A stretch of 64,000 nt of DNA from Crystallibacter sulfonylureivorans_A (lineage in GTDB: Bacteria > Actinomycetota > Actinomycetes > Actinomycetales > Micrococcaceae), in NCBI RefSeq assembly GCF_047607445.1, contig NZ_JBLKRT010000021.1, positions 9,530 to 73,529 of the forward strand, in the 5' to 3' direction. The position numbers were made by a program, and so were the translations under genes. Below the pieces are notes generated by a model. The model was not told where the DNA came from, did no database searches, and was given only the letters and a program-made list of their open reading frames with translations. This document shows positions 60,372-64,000 of the stretch, piece after piece (positions within the stretch are counted from its first letter, which is position 1; each line of letters opens with the position of its first letter).

Positions 60372-60417
60372 CAGTTCAATGAAAAGGCCAGCGGTGGTCC
60401 GATTCCCCTAGCTCCAC
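60372..60417 (+). repeat. Degenerate right attachment core of island B
   Basis: The sequence matches the tRNA-Ala attachment core at CAATGAAAAGG, CGATTCCCCTA and GCTCCAC, with a two-base gap near the start and several changes in the T-arm. It cannot fold as a tRNA. It marks the outer edge of the tandem islands and precedes a terminator suited to a tRNA gene. Confidence 0.8.
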
Positions 60418-60427
60418 GACAACAAGG

Positions 60428-60468
60428 GCCCCTACTTCCTTGAGAAAGGCAGCAGGTAGGGGCTTTTT
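60428..60468 (+). terminator. Probable original terminator of the tRNA-Ala gene
   Basis: GCCCCTAC (60428-60435) pairs with GTAGGGGC (60456-60463), followed by TTTTT. It stands 11 bases after the last attachment core, where a tRNA terminator would be if no islands were inserted. It is the only hairpin with a clear T-run in this part of the window. Confidence 0.8.
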
Positions 60469-60549
60469 GCTGTCCTGATATCCGGCGCTGACGCCCTTGG
60501 TCGCTCGTGCATGACCAGGGATGCTGCCGCCGCACCCATCCCATGCCGG

Positions 60550-60580
60550 ACACGGCCCCGCCCTGCAAGCGGGGCCGTGT
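60550..60580. terminator. Strong hairpin before the secreted esterase gene
   Basis: ACACGGCCCCGC (60550-60561) pairs perfectly with GCGGGGCCGTGT (60569-60580) around a 7-base loop, followed by GACGTTTT. The stretch 60,290-60,689 otherwise holds only the island B end and this hairpin, and no gene. Confidence 0.75.
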
Positions 60581-60689
60581 GACGTTTTCCGGAGATTCCC
60601 TTACACGTCCGTCCTGACAGCCGATTGCATCCGTTAGCACCCGTGACCGCATTTCCGCAGTCGGGAGCACGACGAACGGATCCAGTCTG

Positions 60690-62240
60690 ATGAAGTCCCT
60701 CATCCGCGCACTCCTCGGAGCAGCCCTCGGGTCGTCCCTGCTCGCGTCATCGCTCGTTGTCAGCACCCCGGCCCAGGCCGCGGCACCGCTGAGCGCGACC
60801 TACCAGAGCTATACCGCCCCCAACGGTCTCAGCAGCCAGTACCATGTCTACGCCGACGGCATCGATACGAGGAAGGCCGTCGGGGTCCTGTTCGTCTTCC
60901 ACGGGGACTACTCCCGCCCGGACCAGTCATACGTCCACCACCCCAAGGGCTCCGTCATGAGGAAGATGGCGGCTGAGGCCGCCAAGAAGAACATGATCAT
61001 GGTCCCCGTCATCACCCCAGACAAAAAGGGCGGCATCACTTGGTGGGAGAACGCCGACCGTAACGGGGACTGGTTCCGCTCATTGGCGACGAGCCTGATC
61101 GCCAAATACAAACTCGATTCCCGGCGCATCTGGCTTCACGGTTACTCTGGCGGCGCCGAATTCATCACCTATGAACTCCTCGCGGATCGCCAGGAATGGA
61201 TCAAGGGCGGCGGGGCCACCATCGTGGGCGGCGGCGGATACGACGGCATGCAGACGGCACCCACCGCTGCCGTGAAGAAACTGAAGCTACACTGGATCAG
61301 CGGCAGCCGCGACGGCAAGGGCGGCACCAGTCTGAAGACCTGGTCTGCCTTGGACACTGCCAAGCGGGCACAGAAAAAATACAAGGCCCTCGGGTTCACC
61401 AGCACGAAGATGACCGTCCTCCCGGGTGTCACGCATTACACCTACAACATGCCGAAACTGCTGGCCAACGACTTGAAAGCCATGCCGGCTGCCCTCGCCC
61501 CGCCCAAGGCCAAACTAGGGGATGTAGTCGCGGTGGATTCCGCCGGCAAGCTGTACATCTACCCGTCAGCCAGGGGCAGGGACCTGAACAAGCGCCGCTA
61601 CGTTTCCGCCGGCTGGGGAACATCGCTGGCCGTCGAGATCGCCGACTGGAACGGCGACGGCATCCAAGACCTGATCGCCAACTGGAAGGATGGTCGGCTT
61701 ACCGTCGACTATGGGCTCAAGAACGGTGGCTTCAAACGCTCCACGCTGGGCACCAGCGGATGGCATCGCAACACCATTCTCGTCACCCAATGGAAGACCA
61801 CGGACAAGTTCCCCAGCATCATTGCCAAGAACCGCGACGGCAAGCTGTACTCGTACGCCAACAATGAGGGCGCCAAGCCAGAGCCGCGGAAGCTGCTCAG
61901 CTCCGGCAAATGGAAGAGCCAGCACGTAATGGCCATGGACTTCGATGGCGACACCAAGATGGACCTGGTCGCCCGCAATGCTGCCGGGCAGCTGAAGCTC
62001 TATCGCTCCAACGGCAACGGCCGGCTCATCAAAGAGACCCGCAAAGTAGTCAGCCGTTCGAACTGGAACGCCATGACGCACCTGTCCGCGGCGGAAGGAC
62101 ACCTGGTCACGGGCCAGCCAGGAATCCTGGCCCGCGACAAGAAAGGCAACCTGCACTTCTACCCGGTCTCCGCAAAGAAGATCCAGAAGCGCGTCACTGT
62201 CGGAATCGGCGGCTGGAACGGTCTGAAAATCGGTTCATAG
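60690..62240 (+). CDS. Secreted alpha/beta hydrolase with FG-GAP/VCBS-like repeats
   Basis: A 516-residue exported protein. The Sec signal peptide spans about 1-31 and ends AQA|AA. Residues 35-265 form an alpha/beta hydrolase of the PHB-depolymerase/feruloyl esterase type: FVFHGDYS as oxyanion strand, HGYSGG with the nucleophilic Ser, and TTLPGVTHYTY-like His region (VLPGVTHYTY). Residues 275-516 hold four or five beta-propeller-like repeats with DWNGDGIQDLI and DFDGDTKMDLV calcium-type motifs. It probably acts on an extracellular polymer ester, with the repeats aiding binding. Confidence 0.85.
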   Translation: MKSLIRALLGAALGSSLLASSLVVSTPAQAAAPLSATYQSYTAPNGLSSQYHVYADGIDTRKAVGVLFVFHGDYSRPDQSYVHHPKGSVMRKMAAEAAKKNMIMVPVITPDKKGGITWWENADRNGDWFRSLATSLIAKYKLDSRRIWLHGYSGGAEFITYELLADRQEWIKGGGATIVGGGGYDGMQTAPTAAVKKLKLHWISGSRDGKGGTSLKTWSALDTAKRAQKKYKALGFTSTKMTVLPGVTHYTYNMPKLLANDLKAMPAALAPPKAKLGDVVAVDSAGKLYIYPSARGRDLNKRRYVSAGWGTSLAVEIADWNGDGIQDLIANWKDGRLTVDYGLKNGGFKRSTLGTSGWHRNTILVTQWKTTDKFPSIIAKNRDGKLYSYANNEGAKPEPRKLLSSGKWKSQHVMAMDFDGDTKMDLVARNAAGQLKLYRSNGNGRLIKETRKVVSRSNWNAMTHLSAAEGHLVTGQPGILARDKKGNLHFYPVSAKKIQKRVTVGIGGWNGLKIGS

Positions 62241-62355
62241 CCGCAGATGCAAGCCGGCTGACGTCTGTCCCTGAGTTGAGGGTCTTCGCATGTGGGCGGC
62301 ACAACGGTGTGTCCGCCAGTACGGCGGCCTGGAGTTGCCGTACATATGAAGGGAC

Positions 62356-63336
62356 ATGAAACGCATCCGCCTTGCCCTCGCCGCCGTGCTGCTGACTGGG
62401 CTGACTGCCTGCAGCGCCCCGGTTCTTGAAGCCCCCGTCGTCACCGAATCAGCCCCTGCCACCCCATCGCCGGTGGTTCCGCAGCCCGGCGGCCAAGCGA
62501 AGTCCGCGGCGCCCGAACCTAAAGCTGATCGGGGACCCGCCGCCGGCACGGCGCTGGAGCAGCTAGCCACCATCGACGTGAAGGGCCGGGCGCCGAAGAC
62601 CGGGTACTCCCGGGACCAGTTCGGCAAGGGTTGGAAGGATCCTGATCGTAACGGGTGCGATGCGCGCAACGACGTCCTGCAACGGGACCTGGACCACGCC
62701 GTGCTCAAGGCAGGCGGCTGCGTAGTGACCTCAGGGGTGCTGGCCGATCCGTTCACTGCGACGACCATCGAGTTCGTCCGTGGCAATACCACCAGCAGCG
62801 CTGTGCAGATCGACCACGTCGTCGCCCTCTCTGACGGATGGCAGAAGGGTGCCCAGCAGTTGGCCCCGAACCAGCGTGAAGCGTTCGCCAACGACCCGTT
62901 GAACCTCTTGGCCGTCGACGGTCCCACCAACGGGGCCAAATCCGACGGCGACGCTGCGACTTGGCTGCCGCCGAACAAAGCGTTCCGCTGCGAGTATGTG
63001 GCGCTGCAGACCGCGGTGAAAGCCAAATACGGACTGTGGATGACCAAGGCGGAGCGGGAGGCGATCAAGAACGTCCTCACCAGCTCGTGCCCGGACCAGC
63101 CGGTGCCAGCCGACGGGGGAGTGGCCATGCCGGCCGCCGCAGCTCAGGCCCCGGCGACAGAGCCCAAACCGGTCCCGGTCAAGGAAGCGCCCGCGCAGGT
63201 CCCGGCCGGTGGCAAGGTCTACTACTCAAACTGCACCGCGGTAAAGAAGGCTGGTGCGGCACCCATCAAGTCCGGTGACCCGGGCTGGGACAAGAAATTC
63301 GATCGCGACGGCGATGGAGTCGGCTGTGAGTCCTGA
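62356..63336 (+). CDS. Lipoprotein with HNH (GmrSD C-type) nuclease and Excalibur domains
   Basis: A 326-residue extracellular lipoprotein (lipobox LTGLTACS, Cys19). A Pro/Ala linker is followed by a DUF1524/GmrSD-C-type HNH nuclease domain, about 65-245: YSRDQFGKGWKDPDRNGCDARN, then QIDHVVALSDGW and DPLNLLAVDGPTNGAKSD, with an Asp-His pair and Asn typical of HNH cores. The last 40 residues are an Excalibur calcium-binding domain ending DRDGDGVGCES. This domain set is common in secreted actinobacterial nucleases that may use extracellular DNA. Confidence 0.88.
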   Translation: MKRIRLALAAVLLTGLTACSAPVLEAPVVTESAPATPSPVVPQPGGQAKSAAPEPKADRGPAAGTALEQLATIDVKGRAPKTGYSRDQFGKGWKDPDRNGCDARNDVLQRDLDHAVLKAGGCVVTSGVLADPFTATTIEFVRGNTTSSAVQIDHVVALSDGWQKGAQQLAPNQREAFANDPLNLLAVDGPTNGAKSDGDAATWLPPNKAFRCEYVALQTAVKAKYGLWMTKAEREAIKNVLTSSCPDQPVPADGGVAMPAAAAQAPATEPKPVPVKEAPAQVPAGGKVYYSNCTAVKKAGAAPIKSGDPGWDKKFDRDGDGVGCES

Positions 63337-63411
63337 CAGGCCGGGTAAATGAGGAGCAACGCCCGACTTCTACGCCTGATCTCGGGATAGCCGCCAGACC
63401 TTCGGGAGACG

Positions 63412-63663
63412 TCATCCGTCCTTCCGGTTGCGAATCGTCAGCCAGAGCGCTCGCAGGCTAAAGGCCAACATCAATGCCAGTCCCAGGGCCGCTAGTCCTA
63501 ACATTCCAAGGGTGACACCGATCCGGACCGGAGAGGGCCGGATACCGTCGTTGGCCTCACTGATTCCACCGAAACCGAGCCAAGAGAAAAAGGCACAGGT
63601 CAGACCTACGACAATCATCAGGAACCCAATAGCGGATGCCGCCGAGTTCGATACCTTACCCAA
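63412..63663 (-). CDS. Small two-helix membrane protein
   Basis: An 83-residue protein with hydrophobic helices at about 10-32 and 48-74, a short polar loop between them and a basic C-terminus (IRNRKDG). No named domain is recognised. ATG 63663 has an acceptable purine-rich upstream stretch (GGTAAG-type) but no strong ribosome site. It converges with the HNH lipoprotein gene. Confidence 0.5.
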   Translation of the reverse strand: MGKVSNSAASAIGFLMIVVGLTCAFFSWLGFGGISEANDGIRPSPVRIGVTLGMLGLAALGLALMLAFSLRALWLTIRNRKDG

Positions 63664-63757
63664 GTCTGTGCACCTCGCTTCCCCTTGCCCTCTGCCTCAT
63701 CCTAGATCGTCACCCTTGGCCTCCCCGCCTATAAAAAGCCGGAATGACACGGCAAGA

Positions 63758-63784
63758 GGCGGCCTCCCTGGCTGGGAGGCCGCC
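63758..63784 (-). terminator. Terminator of the minus-strand gene at the window end
   Basis: GGCGGCCTCCC (63758-63768) and GGGAGGCCGCC (63774-63784) pair perfectly over 11 bp with a 5-base loop, 19 bases beyond the stop codon at 63,804. Confidence 0.8.
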
Positions 63785-63803
63785 CCTGGCGGAAAGAGCG
63801 AGA

Positions 63804-64000
63804 TCAGTTGCCGAGCAGGCCGACCTTCTCGGCGGCCTTAGCAGCCTTCCAGTCAGCCTTGCCGTCGGCCTTGACTTCCTTCCAGTCAGCGTGGCCCAGG
63901 GCCTTGGCGGTCTTCCACTTAGCATCCGCCTCGGCCTTCACAGCCTTCCAGCCAACTGCCGGTGCTTCGTCGGCGGGTGCCTCTTCAGCCGGTGCTTCGT
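63804..64000 (-). CDS. Repeat protein with Trp-Lys heptad-like motifs, C-terminal part
   Basis: The last 64 residues of a minus-strand gene whose start lies beyond the window. An acidic Ala/Pro/Glu segment (EAPAEEAPADEAPAV) leads into four imperfect 11-13-residue repeats built on W-K-x-x-K-A (GWKAVKAEA, KWKTAKAL, DWKEVKADG, DWKAAKAA). The protein then ends in EKVGLLGN. The repeats would form an amphipathic, positively charged helix. I do not recognise the family; a cell-wall- or DNA-associated role is possible but unsupported. Confidence 0.65.
   Translation of the reverse strand, partial: EAPAEEAPADEAPAVGWKAVKAEADAKWKTAKALGHADWKEVKADGKADWKAAKAAEKVGLLGN

Larger units (their letters stand above)
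50552..60417. mobile_element. Island B, decayed tandem relative of island A (9.9 kb)
   Basis: It begins with an exact attachment core and a left end homologous to island A, and ends with a degenerate attachment core at 60,372-60,417. Cargo: quiC copy B, an isocitrate-lyase-family enzyme, SDR, GntR regulator, TRAP transporter and an SQR-like flavoprotein. The integrase is lost except for 26 bp at 60,335-60,360, so it cannot move alone but could be mobilised by island A's integrase. Confidence 0.7.

Overview
The window is high-GC DNA from an actinobacterium, probably a Micrococcaceae member such as Arthrobacter sensu lato. This rests on gene content (GluQ, a small MCYS-type protein, LigC-type ligase relic, Csp/DUF305 copper genes, GGQFA-type mobile-element proteins), frequent GTG starts and strong GC bias. 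No 16S or other phylogenetic marker is present, so the genus is inferred.

Layout. (1) 1-13,976 is chromosomal backbone. It holds the end of gluQ, an SGNH hydrolase, an MFS exporter, a zinc alcohol dehydrogenase, and a five-gene operon of asparaginase, imidase-like deacetylase, MFS symporter and two SDRs. Small membrane proteins, a frameshifted DedA gene, a K+ channel, a DUF456 protein and an Lrp/AsnC regulator follow. (2) A tRNA-Ala(CGC) gene at 13,977-14,049 is the insertion point of two integrative islands in tandem. Its last 44 bases plus two more (46 bp in all) recur exactly at 50,552-50,597 and in decayed form at 60,372-60,417. (3) Island A (14,006-50,597) carries its own tyrosine integrase and excisionase at the right end. 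Its left third is a hydroaromatic (quinate/shikimate) catabolic cluster: quinate/shikimate dehydrogenase, type II dehydroquinate dehydratase, a QuiC-type 3-dehydroshikimate dehydratase fused to an HPPD-like domain, extra oxidoreductases, a TRAP transporter, an LctP-type permease and an IclR regulator. The middle third is plasmid/phage-like: a zinc-ribbon VSR-like nuclease, an AT-rich iteron-like segment, a metallohydrolase, two toxin-antitoxin-type pairs and small phage-like genes. The right third has a LysR regulator, a tandem-domain esterase, a truncated peptide-binding protein, a copper cassette and a DNA ligase relic. (4) Island B (50,598-about 60,417) begins with the same left-end sequence as island A. 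It carries a second, about 97% identical QuiC gene, an isocitrate-lyase-family enzyme, an SDR, a GntR regulator, a second TRAP transporter and an SQR-like flavoprotein. Its integrase is gone except for a 26-bp relic. (5) From 60,418 the chromosome resumes with a terminator that probably once served the tRNA gene, then a secreted esterase, an HNH/Excalibur lipoprotein and two minus-strand genes, the last one cut by the window end.

How the genes work together. Island A appears to import quinate/shikimate-like acids (TRAP, perhaps the LctP-type permease) and convert them via dehydroquinate and dehydroshikimate to protocatechuate. Two divergent promoter regions, 18.4 kb and 25.9 kb, share a 15-bp palindrome TGGAAC-N3-GTTCCA resembling the IclR box. 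The local IclR protein probably controls the whole set. Island B looks like an independent uptake-plus-oxidation module under a GntR repressor, attached to the same dehydratase step.
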